Source: JBQTGK01 sp052400665 (GTDB taxonomy: Bacteria > Bacteroidota > Bacteroidia > Bacteroidales > Marinifilaceae). From it: DNA of 64,000 bases. The notes beneath the pieces were generated by a model. It did no database searches and was not told the origin of the DNA. It worked only from the letters and a program-made list of their open reading frames with translations. The position numbers and the translations under genes were made by a program. How positions within the stretch are numbered: position 1 is the stretch's first letter; every line of letters begins with the position of its first letter. Below, one piece after another: positions 27,373 through 35,513 of this stretch. Location: assembly GCA_052400665.1 (NCBI GenBank), contig JBQTGK010000001.1; one strand, given 5' to 3'.

Positions 27373-29061
27373 TTAGTCAGCAATTAATTTCTTATACCTA
27401 ATACGCTTAGGTCCTTCATCGCCCATGCGTTTTTTTCTGTTTATTTCATAATCGCTATATCCTCCTTCGAAAAACTGGACATGCGAATTTCCCTCAAATG
27501 CAAGTATATGTGTTGCAATTCTATCAAGGAACCAACGATCATGAGAAATAACTACTGCACAACCTGCAAAGTTCTCTAAACCTTCCTCAAGAGCCCGAAG
27601 GGTATTCACATCGATATCATTGGTTGGCTCATCGAGAAGTAAAACATTTGCTTCCTCCTTTAAAGTAAGAGCCAGATGTAATCTATTTCTTTCTCCACCT
27701 GATAATACGCCACATTTCTTTTCCTGATCGGCTCCAGTAAAATTAAATCGACCAACATAAGCACGTGCATTCACAGTTCGTCCTCCAACATTAATTAAAT
27801 CGCCACCGCCAGAAATTACTTCATAAACCGATTTTTCCGGATCGATATCAGCATGCTGTTGATCAACGTAACCTACTTTTACAGTATCACCAACCTCAAA
27901 AGTCCCCTTATCAGGTTGTTCTAAATCCATAATCATACGAAAAAGAGTGGTTTTTCCTGCACCATTAGGTCCAATTACTCCAACAATACCAGCTGGAGGC
28001 AATTCAAATTCTAAATCGTCGAACAATAATTTCTGTCCAAATGCTTTCGAAACTTCCTTAACCTGTATCACTTTGTTTCCTAAACGTGGTCCGTTAGGAA
28101 TAAAAATTTCAAGTTTCTCTTCTTTTTGCTTAAGATCTTCATTCATCATGGTATCGTAAGCATTCAAACGGGCTTTATTTTTTGCCTGACGGGCTTTTGG
28201 TGCCATACGAACCCATTCTAATTCTCGCTCAAGAGTTTTACGTCGCTTACTGGCTGATTTCTCTTCCATTTGCATGCGTTGAGTCTTCTGATCAAGCCAA
28301 GAGCTATAATTACCTTTCCATGGAATTCCTTCTCCTCTATCTAATTCTAAAATCCAACCTGCTACATTGTCAAGAAAATATCTATCGTGAGTAATACTGA
28401 TAACTGTTCCCTTATACTGTGCTAAATGTTGTTCTAACCAATCAATAGATTCTGCATCGAGGTGGTTGGTAGGTTCATCGAGAAGTAAAATATCTGGTTC
28501 CTGTAATAACAAACGGCAAAGTGCTACTCGTCTTCTCTCCCCACCCGATAAATGCTTTACATTCGTTTCTCCATCAGGACAACGTAACGCATCCATGGCT
28601 CTTTCAAGCTTAGTATCTAAATTCCAAGCATCGTAATGATCAATTTTCTCTTGGAGTTCCGCTTGCTCATCCATAACAGCCTGCATTTTATCAGGGTCTT
28701 CAAGTACTTCAGGATCTCCAAATTTTAAATTAACAGCTTCATAAGCATTTAGGGTATCTACAATTTCCTGCACGCCTTCTTGTACAATTTCTTTAACTGT
28801 TTTTGTATCATCCAAAATTGGTTCCTGAGCCAGATAACCAATATTGTGCTCCTTCGACCAAACTACATGTCCATCATACGAACCTTCTAATCCAGCAATA
28901 ATTTTTAATAATGTAGATTTACCCGAACCATTTAAACCAATAATCCCAATCTTAGCTCCATAAAAAAAAGAAAGATTGATATTATTTAATACTTTTTTCT
29001 GCGATGAAAAGGTCTTACTTACTCTATCCATCGAAAAAATAATTTTCTTATCGTCTGACAT
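27373..29061 (-). CDS. ettA: energy-dependent translational throttle protein EttA (ABC-F)
   Basis: An ABC-F ATPase that binds the ribosomal E site and gates the first elongation steps according to the ATP/ADP ratio. I place the start at 29061 (MSDDKKIIFSMDRVSK), where the family begins; an upstream in-frame Met at 29169 would add 36 residues of untypical sequence. The 562 residues hold two ABC domains: GLNGSGKS with LSGGERRR and LLLDEPTNHLD, then GPNGAGKT with LSGGERNR and LLLDEPTNDID. The arm insert and the P-site tRNA interaction linker lie between. No transmembrane part. A TATTTTTG box at 29099-29106 (minus) may be its promoter. Confidence 0.95.
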   Translation of the reverse strand: MSDDKKIIFSMDRVSKTFSSQKKVLNNINLSFFYGAKIGIIGLNGSGKSTLLKIIAGLEGSYDGHVVWSKEHNIGYLAQEPILDDTKTVKEIVQEGVQEIVDTLNAYEAVNLKFGDPEVLEDPDKMQAVMDEQAELQEKIDHYDAWNLDTKLERAMDALRCPDGETNVKHLSGGERRRVALCRLLLQEPDILLLDEPTNHLDAESIDWLEQHLAQYKGTVISITHDRYFLDNVAGWILELDRGEGIPWKGNYSSWLDQKTQRMQMEEKSASKRRKTLERELEWVRMAPKARQAKNKARLNAYDTMMNEDLKQKEEKLEIFIPNGPRLGNKVIQVKEVSKAFGQKLLFDDLEFELPPAGIVGVIGPNGAGKTTLFRMIMDLEQPDKGTFEVGDTVKVGYVDQQHADIDPEKSVYEVISGGGDLINVGGRTVNARAYVGRFNFTGADQEKKCGVLSGGERNRLHLALTLKEEANVLLLDEPTNDIDVNTLRALEEGLENFAGCAVVISHDRWFLDRIATHILAFEGNSHVQFFEGGYSDYEINRKKRMGDEGPKRIRYKKLIAD

Positions 29062-29226
29062 TATATATTTTGTTTTAATTTCTCGAAATTGATTACTGCA
29101 AAAATAGAAAAATTGCAGTTCATTTAGATTTATTAGATATCTTTTAGCGGAATACTTTAAAAATTTCAATTTTTAATTGTTCTTAAAAATATCTATTTTT
29201 AAACATTAATCAGCATGGCATAAATA

Positions 29227-29742
29227 ATGAACGGAACAATAAATACAAAGCTCTCCATCCTTCTCGAGGAAATAGGGATCGAAGCTAAAAAAAAAATATA
29301 TTGGGAAGAAAATATAGACTCGAGTCAGATTGTAAAAACTCATCCTAATAAAACAAATATTGCAATTGAGAATGCAAAAATTCTCTTGGTAGAGGATCAA
29401 CCAAGTAATAGAAAAACCTTAGAAGTATATCTTAAGCATAAGGTTGCGAAAGTTGATATTGCCGAAAATGGGAAACAAGCTGTTGAGCTATATGCGAAGG
29501 AAGAGTATGACATTATCTTAATGGATCTTCAAATGCCAATAATGGGAGGAATTGAAGCCTCTTTGCGAATTAGAAAAATTGAAGAAGAGAGGAAGATGAA
29601 TCGTCCTACTCCGATTATTGCATTCACCGCAAATTACTATTCTGATGATAAAGAAATATCCATTGAAATTGGAATGGATGCTTATCTTTCAAAACCATTC
29701 CAATGTAAAACTATTTACAATCTAATTCAGGAATATATATAA
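29227..29742 (+). CDS. stand-alone response-regulator receiver protein
   Basis: 171 residues. The first 48 are polar with no recognised fold. Residues 49-170 are a CheY-like receiver: acidic pair Glu56-Asp57 in LLVEDQPSNRKT, phospho-acceptor Asp100 in IILMDLQMPIMGG, Thr in AFTANYYSDD and Lys in YLSKPF. The sequence resembles receivers at the ends of hybrid histidine kinases more than CheY. No output domain and no kinase is adjacent, so its partner is unknown. It is divergent from ettA and ends in a terminator shared with eno. Confidence 0.88.
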   Translation: MNGTINTKLSILLEEIGIEAKKKIYWEENIDSSQIVKTHPNKTNIAIENAKILLVEDQPSNRKTLEVYLKHKVAKVDIAENGKQAVELYAKEEYDIILMDLQMPIMGGIEASLRIRKIEEERKMNRPTPIIAFTANYYSDDKEISIEIGMDAYLSKPFQCKTIYNLIQEYI

Positions 29743-29756
29743 AAAATATGGATGTA

Positions 29757-29786
29757 AAAAAAGGGATCTTAACAGATCCCTTTTTT
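29757..29786. terminator. bidirectional intrinsic terminator
   Basis: AAAAAAGGGATC/GATCCCTTTTTT arms with a six-base loop sit between the convergent receiver gene and eno, with T runs on both strands. Confidence 0.88.
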
Positions 29787-29802
29787 ATATATGAAATATG
29801 GA

Positions 29803-31086
29803 TTAACATCCAAATTTAGCATTAGCTCCCAATTCTTCTTCAATACGAAGTAATTGATTGTATTTAGCCATACGATCTGAACGGCTCAAAGAACCAGTTT
29901 TAATCTGACCTGAATTAGTTGCGACAGCAATATCGGCAATAGTAGCATCTTCTGTTTCACCAGAACGGTGAGAAGTAACAGAAGTATAACCAGCACGGTG
30001 TGCCATTTCAATTGCATTCATAGTTTCTGTTAAAGTACCAATTTGGTTTACTTTAATTAGAATAGAGTTAGCAGCATTCAACTCGATACCTTTTGCTAAG
30101 TAATCAACGTTAGTTACGAATAAATCGTCACCTACAATCTGACACTTATCACCGATCTTAGCGTTCAATGCAACCCATCCGTCCCAATCACCTTCATCCA
30201 TACCATCTTCGATAGAATCGATAGGATATTTAGCGATCAATTCAGATAAATAAGCAGCTTGTTCTTCAGAATTTCTTTTGGCACCATTTGGCTCAAAAAT
30301 ACTATAATCGTAAACACCATCTTTGTAGAACTCAGAAGCAGCACAGTCCATAGCGATAGAAACATCACCACCATCTTCTTTACGACCTGGTTTATATCCA
30401 GCGTTTTTAACAGCAGTTAAAATACACTCAATAGCTTCTTCAGTACCACCTAACATTGGAGCAAAACCACCTTCATCTCCTACAGCAGTAGAAAGACCTT
30501 TTCCTTTTAAAACTTTAGCAAGAGCGTGAAATACTTCAGCACCCATTCTTAAAGCCTCACGGAAAGTTGGAGCACCAATAGGACGGATCATGAATTCCTG
30601 GAATGCGATAGTAGCATCAGAGTGAGAACCACCATTAATGATATTCATCATCGGAACAGGAAGTACATTGGCATTAGTACCACCAATGTATCGATACAAT
30701 GGCATACCTGAGTACTCAGCAGCAGCTTTAGCTGCAGCCAAAGAAACACCTAACATTGCGTTAGCACCTAACTTAGACTTCGTTTTAGTACCATCAAGCT
30801 CTAACATTTTAGTATCAATAGCAACCTGATCTGTTGCATCCATACCCAATAAAGCCTCAGCAATAACAGTATTTACATTTTCAACAGCCTTTAAAACACC
30901 TTTACCTAGGTAACGTGATTTATCACCATCACGAAGCTCTAATGCTTCATTTTCACCTGTTGAAGCTCCTGAAGGAACACCTGCACGACCAATGATACCA
31001 CAGGCTAGAGTTACTTCTACTTCGATAGTTGGGTTTCCACGTGAGTCAAGAATCTCACGACCGTGAATCTTTGCAATTTCTGACAT
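29803..31086 (-). CDS. eno: enolase
   Basis: A glycolytic enzyme that dehydrates 2-phosphoglycerate to phosphoenolpyruvate. 427 residues with the SRGNPTIEVEV opening, SGASTGENEALELRDGD loop, magnesium ligands Asp (AMDCAASEF), Glu (SIEDGMDEGDWDGW) and Asp (IVGDDLFVTN), catalytic Lys in ILIKVNQIGT, and the SHRSGETED signature. Cytosolic, and in other bacteria an RNA degradosome partner. It lies 202 bases downstream of rplQ but a strong terminator separates them. Confidence 0.97.
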   Translation of the reverse strand: MSEIAKIHGREILDSRGNPTIEVEVTLACGIIGRAGVPSGASTGENEALELRDGDKSRYLGKGVLKAVENVNTVIAEALLGMDATDQVAIDTKMLELDGTKTKSKLGANAMLGVSLAAAKAAAEYSGMPLYRYIGGTNANVLPVPMMNIINGGSHSDATIAFQEFMIRPIGAPTFREALRMGAEVFHALAKVLKGKGLSTAVGDEGGFAPMLGGTEEAIECILTAVKNAGYKPGRKEDGGDVSIAMDCAASEFYKDGVYDYSIFEPNGAKRNSEEQAAYLSELIAKYPIDSIEDGMDEGDWDGWVALNAKIGDKCQIVGDDLFVTNVDYLAKGIELNAANSILIKVNQIGTLTETMNAIEMAHRAGYTSVTSHRSGETEDATIADIAVATNSGQIKTGSLSRSDRMAKYNQLLRIEEELGANAKFGC

Positions 31087-31237
31087 AACTTTCGTATTAA
31101 AAATTATAATAGTAACAATTTAACTTCTTTTGTTTCAGACCCTAAATTTCGTGAAATTAATGCAAAAAAACACAACAATTTCATTAAAACATATTGCCTA
31201 GATTTTACGCAAACGTTTCAAAACTTTTTAGGGCATT

Positions 31238-31269
31238 AAAAAAGGGATAAAGATTAACTTTACCCCTTT
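31238..31269 (-). terminator. terminator of the ribosomal protein operon
   Basis: In minus-strand RNA, AAAGGGGUAAAG pairs with CUUUAUCCCUUU over 12 positions (one G-U) with a five-base loop, followed by T. It begins 20 bases past the rplQ stop. Confidence 0.88.
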
Positions 31270-31288
31270 GATATATTAGTAAGGAAAA

Positions 31289-31786
31289 CTATTCTTCCTT
31301 TTTGTCTGTTGCCTCGTCAGCTTTAGCCTCAACAGTTTCGGTAGTTTCAGCCTTAGCGGTCGATTTACCTCCACGTCTTCTTCTTGTAGACTTTTTAGCT
31401 TCAGCTTTCTTTTCTGTAGTATATGTTTCGTTAAAATCAACTAACTCCACAATACACATTTCAGCATTATCACCTAAACGGTTACCAGTTTTTAAAATTC
31501 TGGTATAACCACCATTACGATTAGTAATTTTTGGTGATATTTCTCTGAATAATTCAGTTACCGCTTCTTTTTGTTTCAAATATCCAAATACAACACGTCT
31601 AGAGTGTGTACTGTCAACTTTACTTTTTGTAATTAGCGGCTCAACATACATTTTTAAAGCTTTTGCTTTTGCTGTAGTAGTTGAGATTCTTTTATGCAAA
31701 ATCAAGGAAGAAGCCATATTTGAAAGCATTGCTTTTCTATGAGCTACTTTTCTCCCTAAATGATTAAATTTCTTTCTATGTCTCAT
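31289..31786 (-). CDS. rplQ: 50S ribosomal protein L17
   Basis: The last gene of the alpha section, 6 bases after rpoA. Residues 1-115 are the bL17 core (MRHRKKFNHLGRKVAHRKAML; RISTTTAKAKALK). A tail of about 45 residues follows, rich in Lys, Ala, Glu and Thr (KKSTRRRRGGKSTAK, then ETVEAKADEATDKKEE). At 165 residues it is far longer than the 127 of E. coli. Such charged tails are frequent on L17 in Bacteroidota and are probably disordered. Confidence 0.96.
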   Translation of the reverse strand: MRHRKKFNHLGRKVAHRKAMLSNMASSLILHKRISTTTAKAKALKMYVEPLITKSKVDSTHSRRVVFGYLKQKEAVTELFREISPKITNRNGGYTRILKTGNRLGDNAEMCIVELVDFNETYTTEKKAEAKKSTRRRRGGKSTAKAETTETVEAKADEATDKKEE

Positions 31787-31792
31787 TTTCCC

Positions 31793-32785
31793 TTATTCCT
31801 TATCTAATTTGTACTTAGAAATATCCATTCCAAAAGTTAGATTTAATGATACTAATAGATCATCCAACTCTGTTAAAGATTTCTTACCAAAGTTTCTAAA
31901 TTTAAGTAGATCGTTTCTGTTGTATTGTACCAAGTCTCCTAAAGTATCAACATCTGCAGCTTTCAAACAGTTCAATGCACGAACTGAAAGATCCATATCA
32001 ACCAATTTGGTTTTTAATAGCTGACGCATATGTAATACCTCTTCATCAAACTCTTCATTTGCGAATTTCTCATCAGAATCAAGAGTGATCTTTTCGTCTG
32101 AGAACAACATGAAGTGATAAATCAGAATTTTAGCAGCTTCTTTTAACGCATCTTTTGGATGAACAGAACCATCTGTGGTGATTTCGAAAACTAATTTTTC
32201 GTAATCAGTTTTTTGTTCAACACGATAATTCTCAACTTCATATTTTACATTTTTAATAGGAGTAAAAATTGAGTCGATAGGAATCACACCAAATTCTGCA
32301 TCTACAGGCTTATTCTCAACAGAAGGTACATAACCTCTACCTTTATTGATAGTTAAATCTAACTGCAATTTGGCAGAGCTGTCCATTCTGCAAATTACAA
32401 GTTCAGGATTCAACACCTCGAAACCGGTTAGGAACTTGTTAATATCGCCTGCTGTAAAAGTTTCCTGATCTGAAATGGTAACAGTAACCAACTCATTGTC
32501 CACTTCCTCAACTCTTTGTTTAAACCGAACTTGTTTCAGGTTCAGGATCATCTCCGTTACATCTTCGATGACGCCCGGAATTGTTGAAAACTCATGATCG
32601 ACACCCTGAATCTTGATGGTTGTAATGGCAAAACCCTCTAGAGAAGAAAGTAATATTCTCCTTAAGGCGTTACCGATTGTAATACCATATCCAGGCTCTA
32701 ATGGACGAAATTCGAATTTACCGAATCTTTCGTCAGCATCGAGCATGATAACTTTGTCCGGTTTTTGGAAAGCTAAAATTGCCAT
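31793..32785 (-). CDS. rpoA: DNA-directed RNA polymerase subunit alpha
   Basis: 330 residues. The N-terminal dimerisation domain carries RFEFRPLEPGYGITIGNALRRILL-type sequence (visible as FEFRPLEPGYG...ALRRILLSSLEG). A linker leads to the C-terminal domain (about 250-325), whose VRALNCLKAADVDTLGDLV and NFGKKSLTELDD helices contact DNA and activators. The C-terminal lysine-rich end matters little. It assembles the core enzyme as a dimer and lies 21 bases after rpsD. Confidence 0.97.
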   Translation of the reverse strand: MAILAFQKPDKVIMLDADERFGKFEFRPLEPGYGITIGNALRRILLSSLEGFAITTIKIQGVDHEFSTIPGVIEDVTEMILNLKQVRFKQRVEEVDNELVTVTISDQETFTAGDINKFLTGFEVLNPELVICRMDSSAKLQLDLTINKGRGYVPSVENKPVDAEFGVIPIDSIFTPIKNVKYEVENYRVEQKTDYEKLVFEITTDGSVHPKDALKEAAKILIYHFMLFSDEKITLDSDEKFANEEFDEEVLHMRQLLKTKLVDMDLSVRALNCLKAADVDTLGDLVQYNRNDLLKFRNFGKKSLTELDDLLVSLNLTFGMDISKYKLDKE

Positions 32786-32806
32786 AAATTACTGATTAAC
32801 TATTTA

Positions 32807-33415
32807 TTACTTAGAATACAATTCAACGATTAACTGTTCCTTGATATTTTCAGGAATTTCTGTTCTTTCTGGTACGTTAAGAAACTTACCACTAAGAGAG
32901 GTTTGATCCCATTCCAACCATGAAGATTGGTTATATCTAGCAGCTGATAAAGAATCGGTAATAACTTCTAAGGATTTCGATTTTTCACGAATTCCAATAA
33001 TATCTCCAGATTTTACCGAGTAAGAAGGGATGTTACAGATTTCACCATTTACAGTTACGTGTTTGTGGCTAACCAACTGACGTGCAGCTGATCTTGTTGG
33101 AGCAACACCTAATCTGAAAATAACGTTATCTAAACGACATTCAAGAAGTTGTAACAAAACCTCACCGGTAATACCTTTACTTCTCGCGGCTTTTTTAAAT
33201 AAGTTTGAGAATTGCTTCTCTAATACACCATAAGTGTATTTTGCTTTTTGTTTTTCTTTTAATTGCACTCCGTACTCAGACATCTTTTTTCTTCTACGGC
33301 TGTTACCGTGCTGTCCTGGAGGGTAATTTTTGTTTTCAAATGCTTTATCAGGTCCAAAAATTGGCTCACCAAATTTTCTAGCAATTTTTGACTTTGGTCC
33401 TATATATCTAGCCAT
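32807..33415 (-). CDS. rpsD: 30S ribosomal protein S4
   Basis: 202 residues. The N-terminal arm (MARYIGPKSKIARKFGEPIFG) lacks zinc-binding cysteines, so this is the zinc-free form. The S4 RNA-binding domain is at about 95-160 (LECRLDNVIFRLGVAPTRSAARQLVSHKHV). uS4 nucleates 16S 5'-domain assembly and in other bacteria represses its own operon. A 130-base spacer with a long nested stem precedes it, unlike the tight spacing elsewhere in the block. Confidence 0.97.
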   Translation of the reverse strand: MARYIGPKSKIARKFGEPIFGPDKAFENKNYPPGQHGNSRRRKKMSEYGVQLKEKQKAKYTYGVLEKQFSNLFKKAARSKGITGEVLLQLLECRLDNVIFRLGVAPTRSAARQLVSHKHVTVNGEICNIPSYSVKSGDIIGIREKSKSLEVITDSLSAARYNQSSWLEWDQTSLSGKFLNVPERTEIPENIKEQLIVELYSK

Positions 33416-33446
33416 GCTTTCAAAATTTAAATTTTTCTAATAATAG

Positions 33447-33519
33447 AAACTTTGCAAATCCATTGAATTATTAAATCGCCGCGATAAAAGGAGGATTCAA
33501 AATTAATTCAAAAAAGTTT
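33447..33519 (-). promoter_or_regulatory. candidate structured leader of rpsD
   Basis: In the 130-base rpsK-rpsD spacer, two nested pairings enclose one another: AAACTTT with AAAGTTT (33513-33519 with 33447-33453) and TTGAATTA with TAATTCAA (33504-33511 with 33463-33470). Inside lie a pyrimidine-rich AATCCTCCTTTTATCG segment and an ATCG-CGG-CGAT mini-hairpin. An S4-binding autoregulatory leader is the likely meaning, by analogy with other bacteria. Confidence 0.55.
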
Positions 33520-33545
33520 GCATTTTTTATTAAACTCTTTATCTA

Positions 33546-33935
33546 TTAAACTCTACGTCTCTTAGGAGGACGACATCCGTTGTGTGGAAGTGGAGTTACA
33601 TCTACAATTTCTGAAATATCAATTCCACATGAATTGATAGCACGAATTGCAGATTCACGACCGTTTCCTGGACCTTTAACAAATACTTTTACTTTTCTCA
33701 AACCTAAATCGTGAGCAACTTTTCCACAATCTGTAGCAGCTTGCTGAGCAGCATAAGGAGTATTCTTTTTAGAACCTCTAAAGCCCATTTTACCTGCTGA
33801 GGACCATGAAATAACTTGTCCGCTATTATTAGTTAAAGAGATAATAATATTGTTAAAAGATGAATGAACATGAGCCTGTCCAACAGCCTCAATTTTCACA
33901 ACTTTTTTCTTTACTGATGTTGACTTCTTTGCCAT
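33546..33935 (-). CDS. rpsK: 30S ribosomal protein S11
   Basis: 129 residues, as in E. coli. The core motifs are VHSSFNNIIISLTNNSG and the C-terminal DVTPLPHNGCRPPKRRRV, which reaches the platform near the mRNA exit. Ten bases after rpsM. The basic N-terminus (KKSTSVKKKVVK) is the variable part. Confidence 0.97.
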   Translation of the reverse strand: MAKKSTSVKKKVVKIEAVGQAHVHSSFNNIIISLTNNSGQVISWSSAGKMGFRGSKKNTPYAAQQAATDCGKVAHDLGLRKVKVFVKGPGNGRESAIRAINSCGIDISEIVDVTPLPHNGCRPPKRRRV

Positions 33936-33945
33936 AACTTAACAA

Positions 33946-34323
33946 TTATTTAGTCGCTTTCTTTTTATTAGCAACTGTTTTTCTCTTACCTTTTCTAGTA
34001 CGTGAGTTGTTTTTTGTCTTCTGTCCACGTACCGGCAAACCAATACGATGACGGATTCCACGGTAACAACCGATATCCATCAAACGTTTAATATTCAGTT
34101 GATTTAACGAACGCAACTCTCCTTCAACTTTAAAGGATGTGTTAATCGCTTGACGAATCTTAGCAGATTCCTCATCGCTCCAATCTTTTACCTTAGTCTC
34201 GTATGAAACGCCAGCTTCGTCTAATATTTGACGAGCAGCACTACGACCGATTCCGAAGATATAAGTCAAGCTAATCTCACCTCTCTTATTTTGAGGCAAA
34301 TCAACTCCAACAATTCTAGCCAT
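33946..34323 (-). CDS. rpsM: 30S ribosomal protein S13
   Basis: 125 residues. ARIVGVDLPQNKRGEISLTYI is the family opening. The GIGRSAARQIL helix-two-turn-helix follows, and the RGIRHRIGLPVRGQKTKNNSRTRKG tail contacts P-site tRNA in the head of the small subunit. Seven residues longer than E. coli, from extra lysines at the end. It starts 34 bases after rpmJ. Confidence 0.97.
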   Translation of the reverse strand: MARIVGVDLPQNKRGEISLTYIFGIGRSAARQILDEAGVSYETKVKDWSDEESAKIRQAINTSFKVEGELRSLNQLNIKRLMDIGCYRGIRHRIGLPVRGQKTKNNSRTRKGKRKTVANKKKATK

Positions 34324-34357
34324 AAATTAAATATTTATCTATTACAAATTAACTAAA

Positions 34358-34474
34358 TTAACCCTGACGTTGTTTGAACTTAGGATTTTTTTTATTAATC
34401 ACATACAAACGTCCTTTTCTTCTTACGATTTTACAATCTTCAGAACGTTTCTTTACAGATGCTCTTACTTTCAT
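34358..34474 (-). CDS. rpmJ: 50S ribosomal protein L36, zinc-free type
   Basis: A 38-residue frame read directly: MKVRASVKKRSEDCKIVRRK, ending NPKFKQRQG. Length and pattern are bL36. Of the four zinc ligands of the classical form only Cys14 remains, so this is the C-minus, zinc-independent variant. It sits between infA (12 bases) and rpsM (34 bases), its normal place in the alpha section. Confidence 0.95.
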   Translation of the reverse strand: MKVRASVKKRSEDCKIVRRKGRLYVINKKNPKFKQRQG

Positions 34475-34486
34475 TTTTATCGAAAT

Positions 34487-34708
34487 TTAATTTTTGTATC
34501 TAAAAGTAATGCGCCCTTTAGTAAGATCGTAAGGTGACATTTCAACCTTTACTTTATCACCCGGTAAGATCTTAATGTAGTGCATTCTCATTTTACCGGA
34601 AATGTGAGCAGTAATCACATGACCGTTCTCAAGTTCTACACGAAACATAGCATTTGATAATGCCTCGGTAATAGTACCGTCTTGTTCTATTGAAGGCTGT
34701 TTAGCCAT
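34487..34708 (-). CDS. infA: translation initiation factor IF-1
   Basis: 73 residues forming one OB fold that occupies the ribosomal A site at initiation. The start is at 34708 (MAKQPSIEQDGTITEALSNA), where the family begins; the frame is open further upstream, but that stretch overlaps the map gene. The final KGRITFRYKN is typical. 22 bases after map. Confidence 0.96.
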   Translation of the reverse strand: MAKQPSIEQDGTITEALSNAMFRVELENGHVITAHISGKMRMHYIKILPGDKVKVEMSPYDLTKGRITFRYKN

Positions 34709-34730
34709 AAGCTCTATTATTTTTATTTGA

Positions 34731-35492
34731 TTATTCTTCAATAAATTCAAAACCGGACAGAATTTGAGCCTTGCCTTTTCGAACAACAATAGTTTGTTCA
34801 AAATGAGCTGATGCTTTACCATCGGCCGTTACAATTGTCCATCCATCATCTTTGGTATAGATTTCTCTTTTCCCTAGATTAATCATTGGTTCAATTGCCA
34901 GTACTAATCCATCTCTCAATTTTAATCCTCTTCCATTTCTTCCATAATTCGGAACTTGAGGATCTTCATGAAGATCTTTTCCTATTCCGTGCCCTACCAT
35001 TTCTTTTACTACAGAGAAATTATTTTTCTCAGCATGCTTTTGAATGGCAAAACCGATATCTCCTAAGTGACTACCATCAACTGCATTTTCTATTCCTTTT
35101 TGAAGTGCAGTTTTAGTAACCTTCAAGAGTTGCTGAATCTCCGAATCAATCTCTCCTATTGAAAATGTATATGCTGAATCACCATAAAAGCCATTCAAAA
35201 TAGCACCACAATCACAAGATACAATATCTCCTTCTTTCAGCTCATAGGAAGATGGAATACCATGTACAACTTCATTGTTTATAGAAACACATAAAGTGTT
35301 AGGAAATCCATCATAATTAAGAAACGCAGGTAAACCCCCATTGTCTCTTATGTATTCCTCTGCAATTTTATCTAAGCATAAGGTAGAAATACCTGGAGCT
35401 ATGACTTTAGATATTTCACCTAAAGTCTTAGCTACCAGATTATTACTTTTACTTAGTAGATTAATCTCTTCCTCTGTCTTGTAAAAAATCAT
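34731..35492 (-). CDS. map: methionine aminopeptidase type I
   Basis: 253 residues. It removes the initiator Met from nascent proteins using two divalent metals. Ligands are seen as Asp in CDCGAILNGFYGDSAYTF, His in GHGIGKDLHEDP, Glu in LAIEPMINLG and Glu in HFEQTIVV. No N-terminal extension, so type Ia. It follows secY by 21 bases, the standard spc-section order. Confidence 0.97.
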   Translation of the reverse strand: MIFYKTEEEINLLSKSNNLVAKTLGEISKVIAPGISTLCLDKIAEEYIRDNGGLPAFLNYDGFPNTLCVSINNEVVHGIPSSYELKEGDIVSCDCGAILNGFYGDSAYTFSIGEIDSEIQQLLKVTKTALQKGIENAVDGSHLGDIGFAIQKHAEKNNFSVVKEMVGHGIGKDLHEDPQVPNYGRNGRGLKLRDGLVLAIEPMINLGKREIYTKDDGWTIVTADGKASAHFEQTIVVRKGKAQILSGFEFIEE

Positions 35493-35513
35493 TGCAAAGA
35501 AAGCAAAAATATT

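Noticed and set aside
29062..29169. 36-residue N-terminal extension of EttA.
   Set aside because: EttA proteins begin at the MSDDKKIIFSMD-type start; the extension is not protein-like.
34709..34822. N-terminal extension of infA by 38 codons.
   Set aside because: It overlaps the map coding end and IF-1 begins at MAKQPSIEQDG in the family.
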